Assembly (NCBI GenBank): GCA_963830725.1
Contig: CAWHNO010000016.1
Span: forward strand, 806,001-870,000
Direction: 5' to 3'
Origin: DASSUW01 sp963830725
Lineage (GTDB): Bacteria > Actinomycetota > Thermoleophilia > Solirubrobacterales > Solirubrobacteraceae
Length of the DNA stretch: 64,000 nucleotides
Shown here: positions 9,860 through 18,155 of the stretch, piece by piece
How the letters are laid out: each line of letters opens with the position of its first letter
Position numbering within the stretch: the stretch's first letter is position 1
The notes under the pieces: generated by a model
Databases searched by the model: none
The model's input: the letters and a program-made list of their open reading frames with translations, nothing else
Told to the model about the DNA's origin: nothing
Position numbers and translations under genes: made by a program

Positions 9860-9926
9860 GGTCTATCGCCGGTCTACGCCGTCGGTCTACGCCGCCGGAT
9901 GACCGGGCGCAGAACCGGCGTAGACC
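9860..9926. promoter_or_regulatory. Candidate SARP-type operator: direct and inverted GGTCTAC repeats
   Basis: Three direct repeats of GGTCTA(T/C) begin at 9860, 9871 and 9884, 11 and 13 bases apart. An inverted copy, CGGCGTAGACC, lies at 9916-9926 and mirrors GGTCTACGCCG at 9884-9894 exactly. BTAD/SARP regulators are known to bind heptameric direct repeats spaced 11 bases. These sit in the 186-base gap between the divergent AfsR-like gene and the small membrane-protein gene, a natural place for autoregulation. Confidence 0.5.
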
Positions 9927-9977
9927 TCGCCGGCGGACGGTGTGGGCAGTTCTCACCCACCCGGCCAGGAGGCCAGC

Positions 9978-10325
9978 ATGTCCACCATCCGCCGCATCCA
10001 CCGCACGACCATCGCCATCGCGCTCGCCGGCGCCCTGGTCGCTCCCGCGGCGAGCGTCGCGGACGACCACTGGGCGTACCCGACCGCGACCGAGGCGCGC
10101 CAGGACCTGCGCAGCCCGGACACGCGCGACGCCGCGCTCGGGCGCGGCACCTGGAGCGTCCCGGACGTGACGGTCGTCAAGCTGCAGCCGGCGCCCGCCG
10201 CCGAGCCCGGCATGGACTGGGGCGACGCCGGCATCGGCGCCGGGACGGTCTTCGGCGTCATCGCCGTCGGGCTTGCCGGCGCGGCGGCGTTCGTGCACCG
10301 CCGGCGGACGACGCCCGCCGTCTGA
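9978..10325 (+). CDS. Small secreted or membrane protein of unknown function
   Basis: A 115-residue protein. The ATG at 9978 is preferred over the upstream 9942 start because AGGAGG lies at 9968-9973. It has an N-terminal signal peptide (TTIAIALAGALVAPAASVADD), a short polar middle (DLRSPDTRDAALG) and a C-terminal membrane helix (GAGTVFGVIAVGLAGAAAFV) followed by a basic tail (HRRR). The topology is therefore an exported loop anchored at its C-terminus. It is divergent from the large AfsR-like regulator and shares the repeat-bearing control region, so it may be a target or accessory of that regulator. I do not recognise the family. Confidence 0.72.
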   Translation: MSTIRRIHRTTIAIALAGALVAPAASVADDHWAYPTATEARQDLRSPDTRDAALGRGTWSVPDVTVVKLQPAPAAEPGMDWGDAGIGAGTVFGVIAVGLAGAAAFVHRRRTTPAV

Positions 10326-10337
10326 CATCCACCGCGC

Positions 10338-10363
10338 ACGGGGCCGGCATTTGCCGGCCCCGT
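10338..10363. terminator. Bidirectional hairpin terminator
   Basis: Perfect 11-bp inverted repeat: ACGGGGCCGGC at 10338-10348, loop ATTT, GCCGGCCCCGT at 10353-10363. It lies between the stop of the small membrane-protein gene (10325) and the stop of the convergent permease remnant (10363). There is no T-run on either side, as is common in G+C-rich actinobacteria. Confidence 0.7.
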
Positions 10364-10754
10364 CAGGCCCGCGCCGCGCGCCAGGCCGCGAGCTTCAGCG
10401 CGAGCCCGGTCGGCGAGCGGGATCAGCAGCGCGGCGGCGCCCGCCGTAACGGCGAACGAGGCGACGATCTCGAAGGTGGAGGCGTCGCCGCTCGCGATCC
10501 GCGGCGGCATCGTCATCGGCGCGGTCATCGGGATGAACGCCGTGATGTGGCGAGCAGGCCGTCCGGATCCTCGCGCACCGCGAAGGCCAGGAAGAACGCG
10601 ACCAGGATCAATCGAAGCGGCGTCATCGTCGACTGCAGCTCTTCCTGGCGCGGGACGAGCGCGCCGGCGCAGGCGAACGCGCAGGCGTAGAAGGCGTAGC
10701 CGACCACGAACCACGCCAGCGCGAGGGCGGTGCGGCTGGCCGTACGCTTGTCGC
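10363..10754 (-). pseudogene. ABC-2 type permease (NatB-like), C-terminal remnant
   Basis: About 125 residues are recoverable across three frame blocks: FVVGYAFYACAFACAGALV, then PRQEELQSTMTPLRLI, then FIPMTAPMTMPPRIASGDAS with VASFAVTAGAAALLIPLADR, and finally LKLAAWRAARA before TGA at 10363. This is the last third of the ABC-2 permease fold found in NatB-type sodium or drug exporters. Coding sense shifts near 10550 and 10412. The rest of the permease is missing: the sequence begins immediately beside the stop codon of the DivIVA-like gene (10755), and no partner ATPase gene is nearby. Unlike the other frameshifted genes here, this one really lacks its N-terminal two thirds, so it is a true remnant or a local misassembly. 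Confidence 0.6.
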
Positions 10755-11219
10755 TCAGCCGACTTCAGCCGGCTCATCGCGGCCCTGGAGCCGCTCGCGG
10801 CCGCGCTGCACCGCGGCGATGAACTTCGAGAGGTTGACCTCGAGCGTGTTGAGGATCTCGTCGGCGTAGTCCTCCGCGCCCAGCCGGATCTCGCGCTCGC
10901 GGGCGCGCGCCTCGCCGATGATGTCCTCGGCCTGGCGCTCGGCCTCGCGCGTGACCTCCTGCTGCGAGACGAGCTGGGTCTGCTTCTCGCGCGCCTCCTT
11001 GACGATCCGCTCCGCCTCGCGCTTGGCCTCGGCGAGCATCTCCTGGCGCTCCTTGACGATCCAGCGCGCCTGCTTGATCTCCTCCGGGATCGTGGCGCGC
11101 ATCTGGTCGAGGATGTCGTAGATCTCCTCTTTGTCCACGCGAACCTGGTCCGTCAGCGGGACCTGTTTCGCGTTGTGGACTAGATCGTCCAGCTTGTCGA
11201 TGAGTACCAGGACGTCCAT
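10755..11219 (-). CDS. DivIVA/SepIVA-like coiled-coil protein
   Basis: A 154-residue cytoplasmic protein. A conserved-looking N-terminus (MDVLVLIDKLDDLVHNAKQV, then VRVDKEEIYDILDQMR) leads into a long charged coiled coil from about 45 to 135. The DivIVA-like N-terminal motif and the position after rsmD and coaD match a group of actinobacterial proteins thought to organise the cell envelope or division site. The charged helix also resembles F-ATPase subunit b, which is a weaker alternative because there is no membrane anchor. It is co-directional with coaD, 16 bases downstream of it. Confidence 0.7.
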   Translation of the reverse strand: MDVLVLIDKLDDLVHNAKQVPLTDQVRVDKEEIYDILDQMRATIPEEIKQARWIVKERQEMLAEAKREAERIVKEAREKQTQLVSQQEVTREAERQAEDIIGEARAREREIRLGAEDYADEILNTLEVNLSKFIAAVQRGRERLQGRDEPAEVG

Positions 11220-11235
11220 GGCGCTCCCTGTTTCG

Positions 11236-11733
11236 TCAGCGCGCCAGCGCTTCCTTCAATCGCCGGGCAACCGGCTCCGGGACAAGATCTGAGACATCGC
11301 CGCCGAAGGTGGCGATCTCCTTCACACCGCTCGAGGAGAGGAAACTGTACTGCGGCGACGCCATCAGGTAGATCGACTCGATGTCAGACGCCAGCTGGCG
11401 GTTCAGCTGATTCATCTCCAGCTCGTACTCGAAATCGGAGATCGCGCGCAGGCCCTTGACGATCGCCTTGGCCCCGCGCTCGCGCGCGAACTCGACCACG
11501 AGGTTGGAGAACGGCTCCACGCGCACGTTCGCCAGGTGCCCCGTCGCGGCCTGGATGAACCCGATCCGCTCCTCGGCGCTGAACAGCGACTTGCTCTTGC
11601 GCATGGAGGCGTTGACGACCGCCACGATCAGCTCGTCGAACATCAGCGAGGCGCGCGTGATGACGTCGACGTGGCCGTGCGTGATCGGGTCGTAGGAGCC
11701 GGGGCAGACGGCGATGCGGGGATCAGGGGCCAT
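11236..11733 (-). CDS. coaD: Phosphopantetheine adenylyltransferase
   Basis: A 165-residue cytoplasmic enzyme that converts 4'-phosphopantetheine and ATP to dephospho-CoA, the fourth step of coenzyme A synthesis. The nucleotidyltransferase signature CPGSYDPITHGHVDVI at about 9-24 carries the T/HxGH motif. VKGLRAISDFEYELEMNQLN in the middle and QYSFLSSSGVKEIATFGG near the C-terminus are typical of CoaD, and the length is normal. The start ATG overlaps the end of rsmD by 11 bases, consistent with the common rsmD-coaD pair. Confidence 0.95.
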   Translation of the reverse strand: MAPDPRIAVCPGSYDPITHGHVDVITRASLMFDELIVAVVNASMRKSKSLFSAEERIGFIQAATGHLANVRVEPFSNLVVEFARERGAKAIVKGLRAISDFEYELEMNQLNRQLASDIESIYLMASPQYSFLSSSGVKEIATFGGDVSDLVPEPVARRLKEALAR

Positions 11734-12256
11734 GGATGCGGATCAGGGTGTCGCCGTACCGGCGCTCGTCGAGGATAGGAAGGGCCAGCTCGAGCTCGTG
11801 GCGGCGATCGCTTTCGGCGACCACCGTCGCTCCCGGTGCCAGCACGGGCGGCAGCGCCGCCGCGAGCTCGCTTCCCAGGCGCCCCGCCAGCCGGTATGGC
11901 GGGTCGAGGAAGACGAGATCGTATTGACGCGCGGCGGCCGATGCGGCGCCGAGGAAGCGCCGTGCGTCGGCGCGGCGGACGTCGGCCTCCGCTCCGAGCG
12001 CCTCGAGGTTGGCCCGCACGACGCGGATCGCACCCGGCGCGCTGTCGACGAACGTGGCCTCGGCGGCGCCGCGCGAGAGGGCCTCGATGCCGAGCGCGCC
12101 GGAGCCTGCGAACAGGTCGAGCACGCGCGCGCCGTCCACGCGCGCGCCCAGGACCGAGAACAGCGCCTCGCGCACGCGGTCGGACGTCGGGCGGGTCGCC
12201 GCCCCGGGCGGTGCCTGAAGCCGGCGCCCGCCGTAGCGGCCGGCGATCACTCGCAT
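11723..12256 (-). CDS. rsmD: 16S rRNA (guanine966-N2)-methyltransferase
   Basis: A 177-residue protein when started at the ATG reading MRVIAGRYGGRRL; an in-frame ATG four codons upstream (12268) is less likely because family members usually begin M-R-V/I-I-A-G. It contains the SAM-binding motif VLDLFAGSGALGIEALSRG and the catalytic motif FLDPPYR, both standard for RsmD, which methylates G966 of 16S rRNA in the small subunit. It forms a pair with coaD, overlapping it. Confidence 0.93.
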   Translation of the reverse strand: MRVIAGRYGGRRLQAPPGAATRPTSDRVREALFSVLGARVDGARVLDLFAGSGALGIEALSRGAAEATFVDSAPGAIRVVRANLEALGAEADVRRADARRFLGAASAAARQYDLVFLDPPYRLAGRLGSELAAALPPVLAPGATVVAESDRRHELELALPILDERRYGDTLIRIHGP

Positions 12257-12311
12257 GGGCGGGATCATGCCTGGCTTCGCGGCCGCCGCTCATCACCGCC
12301 GCTCGGCCAGC

Positions 12312-13220
12312 TCACGTGCGTGTGAGCCAGGCGGCGGCGATCTCGCCGACGTGACGTTCGTCGGTCCCGCAGCAGCCGCCGAGCACGCAGAGGCGCGGGA
12401 GCCTGTCCCGCAGCCCGCGGTACTGGGCCGCGAGCTCGGCGGGATCGCCCTCGTCGAGCTCCTCGGCCTCGTCGAGCTCGGCGTGGCTCATCCGCGAGGC
12501 GTTCGCGCGCAGGCCGCCGATCCGCTCGAGCCACGGGCCGTCCTCGAGCACGCCCTCGAAGTGGGTCGGGTGGGCGCAGTTGATCATGTAGTAGGCAGGG
12601 GCCGAGCCGGTCTCGGCGTCGACCTGCTCGATCGCCTCGCGCAGCGGCTGCCCGCTCGGCAGGCGCCCGTCGGTCTCGACGGTGAACGAGATCACCGCCG
12701 GCAGGCCGGCCGCGCGGGCGATGCCGACGGCCTCGTCGGCGTACGTCATCGTGATCGCGCTGATCATCTCGGCCCCGCCGTCGGCGAGCGCCGCGATCTG
12801 CTCGGCGTGGTAGGCCTCGGCCTGCTCGGCCGACATCGTCTCGCCGACGACGTAGCCGTCCCCGCGCGGCCCGACCACCCCGTTGAGCACGGCCGGCACG
12901 CCCGGCTCGCGCATGCTCGCGGTCAGCTCGACCGCGCGCCGGTTGGCGTCGGCGAGCTCGTCGCGCGAGTAGCCGAGCAGCTCGCCCCAGTCGGGGCTCG
13001 CGCGCCAGGTCGCGCTGTCGAGCACGATCCCGGCGCCGCGCTCGCGGGCGATCGCCACGTACGCCTCGTAGTAGCGGCGCAGCGCGGCCGTCCCCTGCTC
13101 GTCCTGCAGCAGGTGGAAGGCGGCGAAGTGCGGCAGGTCGAGCCCCTCGTGGAAGATCAGCGTCGTCTCGAGCCCGCCGTCGGTGATGTACAGCCGGTCA
13201 CCGGCCAGCTGGGGGAGCAT
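12312..13220 (-). CDS. Homocysteine S-methyltransferase family protein
   Basis: A 302-residue TIM-barrel enzyme of the homocysteine S-methyltransferase family (MmuM/YitJ type). The N-terminal ITDGGLETTLIF and the zinc ligands NCAHP (about residue 225) and GGCCGTDERH (about 280) are all present. Such enzymes transfer a methyl group, often from S-methylmethionine or S-adenosylmethionine, to homocysteine to form methionine. The substrate here is not decided by the sequence. It stands alone between rsmD and a glycolipid-binding-domain gene. Upstream, CGCTCAGC at 13293-13300 and GCTGAGCG at 13342-13349 form an inverted pair, and CAAGCGT/ACGCTTG at 13254-13287 forms another. These may mark a structured leader or promoter region. 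Confidence 0.85.
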   Translation of the reverse strand: MLPQLAGDRLYITDGGLETTLIFHEGLDLPHFAAFHLLQDEQGTAALRRYYEAYVAIARERGAGIVLDSATWRASPDWGELLGYSRDELADANRRAVELTASMREPGVPAVLNGVVGPRGDGYVVGETMSAEQAEAYHAEQIAALADGGAEMISAITMTYADEAVGIARAAGLPAVISFTVETDGRLPSGQPLREAIEQVDAETGSAPAYYMINCAHPTHFEGVLEDGPWLERIGGLRANASRMSHAELDEAEELDEGDPAELAAQYRGLRDRLPRLCVLGGCCGTDERHVGEIAAAWLTRT

Positions 13221-13390
13221 CGGCCGACCCTATCGGGACCGTCCGCCGACCGACAAGCGTGGAGCGAATTCAACGGGGAAACGCTTGCCGCGCGCTCAGC
13301 AGGTCAACAGACTCCACGCACGCGGAGGCGTCGCGGGAGGCGCTGAGCGAGGGGGGCGGCCCCCGGTCCTGCGGGAGGGTCGGGGGCCAC
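13221..13390. other. 170-base gap with two inverted repeats and a G/C hairpin
   Basis: No gene is seen. CAAGCGT (13254-13260) pairs with ACGCTTG (13281-13287). CGCTCAGC (13293-13300) pairs with GCTGAGCG (13342-13349). A GGGGGC/GCCCCC-type hairpin follows near 13350-13364. The segment is the leader of the methyltransferase gene (minus strand). It matches neither the SAM, SAH nor cobalamin riboswitch consensus as I know them. Confidence 0.3.
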
Positions 13391-13918
13391 TCAGCCCACC
13401 CGGCGGGCGAGTCCGGGGTAGTTGACGACCAGCCCGTCGCCGTCGAGCTCGAGGTCGGCGGCGAAGTCGCCCGAGCTGAAGCGGACGCGCCCCGGGGCCA
13501 GGTGCTCGTAGCGCTGCTGCGCGCGGTGGACGGCCAGGTCGGGCAGCGACACCCACGCCACCTCGAAGTCGACCGCGCCCGGCTGCTCGTGCAGGCGGTG
13601 GCGGCGGACCGGCATCAGGTTGGTCAGCGGCGAGTACGCGAGGTCGCAGTCGAGCGCGCCCTCGAGCTCGGCGGCGTTCGGCACGCCCGCCCACGTGCCC
13701 TTGCCGTCGTGGCGCAGCTCCAGCGAGCCGACGCCGGCGACCTCGACGCGCAGCCGCCGCGTGGCCCAGCGGCCGCGCGCCTCGAGCTCGTAGACCGCGC
13801 GGTAGGGGCGCGGCTCGGCGCCGAGCTGGGCGCCGGTCGCGGCCACGCCGTCGTCCGACAGGTGCAGCTCGCAGACTTCCGCCCGCCAGTCCGGCGTGCC
13901 GTTCCAGGCGATCCTCAT
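13391..13918 (-). CDS. Putative glycolipid-binding domain protein (DUF1089 type)
   Basis: A 175-residue cytoplasmic protein starting MRIAWNGTPDWRAEVCEL. The alternating-strand pattern with GRWATRRLRVEV, the tract SLELRHDGKGTW, then LDCDLAYSPLTNLMPVRRH and the ending GLVVNYPGLARRV are characteristic of the putative glycolipid-binding family, which forms a beta-barrel-like fold. The molecular function of the family is not established. The start overlaps the recG stop by four bases (ATGA), so it is probably translated together with recG. Confidence 0.8.
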   Translation of the reverse strand: MRIAWNGTPDWRAEVCELHLSDDGVAATGAQLGAEPRPYRAVYELEARGRWATRRLRVEVAGVGSLELRHDGKGTWAGVPNAAELEGALDCDLAYSPLTNLMPVRRHRLHEQPGAVDFEVAWVSLPDLAVHRAQQRYEHLAPGRVRFSSGDFAADLELDGDGLVVNYPGLARRVG

Positions 13919-15994
13919 GCCGGGATCGGCTCCAGCGCGTCGGCACCGAAGGCGGCGACCAGCGCGTCGCCGATCAGTGCGTGCTCGGGCTCGGCGAGCT
14001 CCGGGTCCTCGTCGAGGATCGTCCGCGCGCGCATCCGCGCCCGCTCGAGCAGCTCGACGTCCTCCGGCAGGCGCGCGAAGCGGAACGCCTGCAGGCCGGA
14101 CTGGCGCGTCCCGAGCATCTCCCCCTCGCCGCGCAGCTCGAGGTCGATCTCGGCGAGCTGGAAGCCGTCGCGGTGCGCCGCCAGCGCGCGCAGGCGCGCC
14201 GACTCCTTCGGCCCGAACAGCAGGCACAGCGACTCGTGCGGCCCGCGCCCGATCCGGCCGCGCAGCTGGTGCAATTGCGAGATCCCGTAGCGGTCCGCGT
14301 CCTCGACCAGCATCACCGACGCGTTGGGCACGTCGATGCCGACCTCGATCACCGTGGTCGCGACGAGCACGTCGGCCGTGCCGGCGGCGAACGCGGCCAT
14401 CGCCTCCTGCTTCTCGCGCGGGCGCATCTGGCCGTGCAGCAGCACGACCTCGAACTCCTCGAGCTCGCCGGTGCGCAGCCGCTCGTACTCGGCGGTCGCG
14501 GCGCGTGCCTGGAGCGCCTCGGACTCCTCCACCAGCGGGCAGACGACGAACGCCTGGCGGCCGGCGCGCAGCTCCTCGCGGATCCGCTCGTAGGCGCGCG
14601 AGCGCTCGGCCTCGGTCGCGCACACGTGCGTATGGACCGGCCGCCGGCCCGCGGGCAGCTCGCGCAGCACGGTCACGTCGAGGTCGCCGTAGGCGGTGAG
14701 CGCGAGCGTGCGCGGGATCGGCGTCGCGGTCATGTGCAGCACGTGCGGCGCGACTCCCTCGGGCGCCTTGCGATCGAGCGCGCGCCGCTGGTTGACGCCG
14801 AAGCGGTGCTGCTCGTCGACCACCGCGACGGCGAGCCGGTCGAACTCGACCGTCTCCTCGATCAGCGCGTGCGTGCCGACCAGCAGCTTGAGCTCGCCGC
14901 TCGCGAGCTTGCCCAGCAGGTCGGCGCGGCGGCCCGCGGGGGTCGAGCCGGTGAGCAGCGCCGTCTGCACGAGCTCACCGGGCATCAGCGCCTGCAGCGT
15001 GGCGAAGTGCTGCTCGGCGAGCGTCTCGGTCGGCGCCATCAGCGCGGCCTGGGCGCCGGACTCGACGGCGCGCAGCATCGCGTACACGGCCACGACGGTC
15101 TTGCCGGAGCCGACCTCGCCCATCAGCAGCCGCTGCATCGGGCGGTCGCGCGTGAGCTCGTCGTCGACCGCGGCCATCGCCTTGCGCTGGTCGGCGGTCG
15201 GCTCGAACGGCAGCGAGTCCTTGAGCCAGCGTGCGGTCAGCTCGCCCGGCGGGGCGAGCGGGGTCGCGCGCGAGCCCTCGCGACGGCGGGCGCGGCGCCG
15301 CAGCAGCGCGATCTGCAGCAGCAGCAGCTCGTCGTAGGCCAGCCTTCGCCGGCCGCCCTCGTGATCGCCGAAGTGCGCCGCGTCGAGCGCCGCCGGCCGG
15401 TCGGGCAGCTCGTCGCGCGCCCGCAGGCGGGCGGGCAGCGGCTCGAGCGCCTCCTGCGCCGCCCCTCGCCACTCTCTTACGAGCGCGAGGATCTGCGTCG
15501 AGGACAGGCCGTCGGTCGCCGGGTAGGTCGCCACCTCGGAGTCGACGGCCCCGACCGCCTCGCCGGTCGGCGCGTGGAACTGGACGCGGAAGCGGTTGCG
15601 CGCCTCGTACTTGCCCTGCAGCAGCAGCCGCGTCCCCGCGCGGTACTTGCGCTCGAGCCACGGCTGGTTGAAGAACGTCGCCTTCATCGTGCCGGTCTCG
15701 TCGGCCACGGTCGCCTCCACGAGCGGCCGCATGCCGCGCCGCCGCACCGGCCGGCTGGCGATCGAGCGCACCTCGACGATGACCGTCGCGGTCTCCCCCG
15801 GGCTCAGCTCGATCACCGTGCGGGCGTGCTGGCGGTCGCGCGGCAGGTGCTCGAGCAGGTCGCCGACCGTGAGCAGGCCGAGCCGCTCGGCCGCGGCGGC
15901 CGCCTTGGGCGGCTTCACCTCGAGCGGCGTGGCCAGGCGGGAGGGGCGCGGCGTAGCGCGGCGGCCCGGCGGCGCGCAGGTCCTCGGCGGGCAT
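13915..15994 (-). CDS. recG: ATP-dependent DNA helicase RecG
   Basis: About 690 residues. RecG remodels stalled replication forks and branches Holliday junctions. From the N-terminus: the wedge/OB region (GETATVIVEVRSIASRPVRR), Walker A GEVGSGKTVVAVYAML, the Walker B-like AVAVVDEQHRFGVNQR, motif III HMTATPIPRTL, motif VI-like HQLRGRIGRG, and the C-terminal LRGEGEMLGTRQSG. The likely start is the ATG at 15994 (MPAEDLRAAGPPRYA), whose frame differs by one base from the body, which begins SRLATPLEVKPPKAA. One indel near 15945-15955 is therefore suspected; the only alternative is an unnatural Cys/Arg/Pro-rich leader from 16038. It follows rpmB and the FakA-like gene, as is usual in actinobacteria. 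Confidence 0.92.
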
Positions 15995-16054
15995 GGGGTC
16001 GGAGGTTGCGAACGTGGTCGGCGGCACGGCCTTCGCATTGTGCAGGGCGTGGCC

Positions 16055-16204
16055 GACGAACTTCGGCATTTACGGAGGCGGGATCGGCCGCCGCGGCAGG
16101 TCGAGTGTCATCTGCCGTTCGCTCACAGGCGAACGCAAGTCGACACTCGAGCCCGCCGTGGCCGTCGAGATCCCCGCCCCCTTACCTGCAAGCAGTTGAC
16201 GTTC
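16055..16204. repeat. Palindromic repeat element, copy A
   Basis: A roughly 150-base palindrome between the FakA-like gene stop (16215) and the recG start. The right end GCAGTTGACGTTC (16192-16204) is the exact reverse complement of the left end of copy B. Inside, TCGAGTGT (16101-16108) pairs with ACACTCGA (16143-16150), enclosing an inner hairpin CGTTCGC (16116-16122) / GCGAACG (16129-16135). The outer arms GGCGGGATC and GATCCCCGCC also pair. The left end here is shorter (GACGAAC, then GGCATTTA). Confidence 0.8.
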
Positions 16205-16214
16205 CGACCCGCCG

Positions 16215-17844
16215 CTACTCGGCCGAGATCAGCCACCAGTACGCGGGCTGATCCCCGCGCGAGAACTCCACGTCGACGCCGCCGGGCGCCAGGGCGGTCA
16301 CGCCGCCCGAGTCGAGCGGCGCGCCGTTGCCCTCGATCAGCGTCAGCAGCTCGGCCTCGCGGCCGAGCTCGCCGAGCACGGCCTCGAGCGTCGCGCCCAG
16401 CTCGCCCCAGGCGACGAGCTGCTCGTCGACGAACCCGACCGCCTCGCCGCGGCGGAAGCGGCCCTCGGCGTCGTCGCGCGCGGCGCCGGTGACCGCGCCG
16501 GTGCGGACGTGCTCGAGCGCCTCGAGCATGGCTTCGGCGTTCTCCTCCGCGCCGCGCGCCGGGTCGAGCGCGACGGCGGCGGCGAGGCCGGCCTGCATCG
16601 AGCGCGACGCCACGACGTGGACGGTCTTCTCCGCCAGCTCGGCGGCGCGCTCGGCGGCCATGATCACGTTCGGCGAGTTCGTGCAGCACGACGACGCCCT
16701 CGGCCGGGACCTCGTGGATGCCGGCCAGCAGCTCGTAGGTCGACGGGTTGAGCGTGCTGCCGCCGTCGAGCGTGACCGCGCCCAAGCTCTCGAACAGCAC
16801 GCCGATGCCCCGGCCGGAGACCACGGCGAGCACGCCGCTGGCCTGCACGGCCGCGGCGAGGCGGCCGCTGCGCTCCTGCACCTGCTCGGTCATGTCCGCG
16901 ACGTCGAGCCGGGAGATCTCGCCGACGGCGCCCAGCAGCGCGGTCGCGCGCTCGGGCTCGTCGGTGTGCAGGTGGACCTTGAGCGTGTGGCTGTCGCCGA
17001 CCACGAGCACCGAGTCGCCCAACTCCTCGAGCGGGTCGTTCCAGGCGATCGGATCGAGGTCGTCGCCGGTGACCGCGAAGTTCGTGCAGTAGCGGTAGGT
17101 CATCGACTCGTGCTGCGGGTGCGTGACGCGCGCCGGCGAGTGATGCGCGAGCTCGGGCGCCTCGGTGCCGCGCAGCGCCGCGATCACGCCGGCGAACATC
17201 ACCGTCAGGCCGTAGCCGCCGGCGTCGACCACGCCGGCCTCGCGCAGGATCGGCAGCAGCTCGGGGCCGCGCGCGACCGACAGCTCGCCGGAGCGCAGCG
17301 CCGCCTCGAGAACCTCGGCGATCGTCGCATTCTGCTCGTCGTCGCCGACGTCGTGATGCAACCGCGGCTCGTCCATGTGGGCGATCTCGGACGCGACGCG
17401 CGCCGCCATCTCGCGCACCACGGTCAGGATCGTCCCCTCGGCCGGCTCGCGCACGGAGCCGTAGGCGCGTTCGGCCGCGCGCGCCATCGCGGCCGCCACC
17501 AGCACCGGGTCGACGAGCTCGCCCGGGCGCGAGATGAGCTCCTCGGCGGCGCCGCGCAGGAGCTGCGACAGGATCACGCCCGAGTTGCCGCGGGCGCCGA
17601 GCAGCGCGGCGCGCGCCACCGAGTCGACGATCTCGTCGCGCCCGATCTCATCGATGTCGCCCTGGGCGGACAGGCGGTCGAGCTCGTCGAGCACCGCGCG
17701 CAGGGTGAGCGCCATGTTGTCCCCGGTGTCGCCGTCGGCGACCGGGAACACGTTCAGGTCGTTCACCTCGCGCCGGCGCGTCTCGAACTCGGCGAGGGCG
17801 CTCTCGACGACGGTGCGGAAGCGTATGAGACTGGGATCGGCCAC
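16215..17844 (-). CDS. DAK2/DegV-like kinase subunit (FakA/YloV family), one frameshift
   Basis: About 540 residues from GTG at 17844 (MADPSLIRFRTVVESAL) to TAG at 16215. The N-terminal DhaL (DAK2) domain shows NDLNVFPVADGDTGDNMALT and LLGARGNSGVILSQLLRG, the nucleotide and magnesium site. The C-terminal part contains SPNVIMAAERAAEL and ends PAYWWLISAE. The family includes FakA, which phosphorylates fatty acids held by FakB; the substrate here is unproven and no FakB gene is in view. An extra base near 16680 breaks the frame: reading HNSPNVIM requires dropping it, and both sides are otherwise perfect. The rpmB - DAK2 - recG order is a conserved actinobacterial and firmicute arrangement. Confidence 0.88.
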
Positions 17845-17919
17845 GACGCGGGAGTTTCGCCCTACGGGCGGCGGCAACACCACCTGGTTACCCCAAACTC
17901 GGCGGAAAACCGCCGCGAG

Positions 17920-18108
17920 CTACGCCTTGGTGACCTTGCCCGCCTTCAGGCAGCGCGTGCAGACATATACGCGCTTCGGCGCGCCGCGCTCGGAGATGCG
18001 GACCTTCTGGAGGTTCGCGTCGAACCGTCGCTTGGTCGCGACCATCGAGTGTGAGCGGCTCTGGCCGAAAGCAGGGCGCTTGCCGCAGGAGTGACAGACA
18101 CGGGCCAT
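17920..18108 (-). CDS. rpmB: 50S ribosomal protein L28
   Basis: A 62-residue basic protein starting MARVCHSCGKRPAFG. It has two Cys pairs (CHSC and CTRC), so it is the zinc-binding form of L28, with the conserved VRISERGAPKRVYVCTRCLK stretch. Length is normal. It is the first gene of the minus-strand run towards recG, and is divergent from the kinase gene at 18156. An upstream in-frame ATG at 18162 is rejected because it precedes the conserved N-terminus by 18 unrelated residues. Confidence 0.95.
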   Translation of the reverse strand: MARVCHSCGKRPAFGQSRSHSMVATKRRFDANLQKVRISERGAPKRVYVCTRCLKAGKVTKA

Positions 18109-18155
18109 GGCGGCGCAGAAGCATAGCGGTAGCGGGCGTTGGGTACGGTCTATTG
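18109..18155. promoter_or_regulatory. Divergent promoter gap between rpmB and the kinase gene
   Basis: This 47-base gap must hold the start signals of both genes. On the minus strand TATGCT (18119-18124) is a fair -10 box about a dozen bases before rpmB. On the plus strand TACGGT (18144-18149) lies very close to the kinase GTG, which would give a leaderless or nearly leaderless transcript. No clear -35 boxes are visible. Confidence 0.35.

Noticed and set aside
10338..10363. Fifth copy of the palindromic element
   Set aside because: The hairpin contains GGCATTT by chance but has none of the shared ends, arms or inner-hairpin layout.
12255..13346. Long plus-strand open frame opposite the homocysteine methyltransferase gene
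   Set aside because: It is a shadow of the minus-strand gene, which has conserved zinc motifs. The shadow frame is His/Arg/Val-rich with no domain pattern. Similar long shadows opposite recG (13981-16251), the GT-C genes (27501-29039), the RTX gene (36755-38230) and the FtsX gene (45832-48198) were dropped for the same reason.
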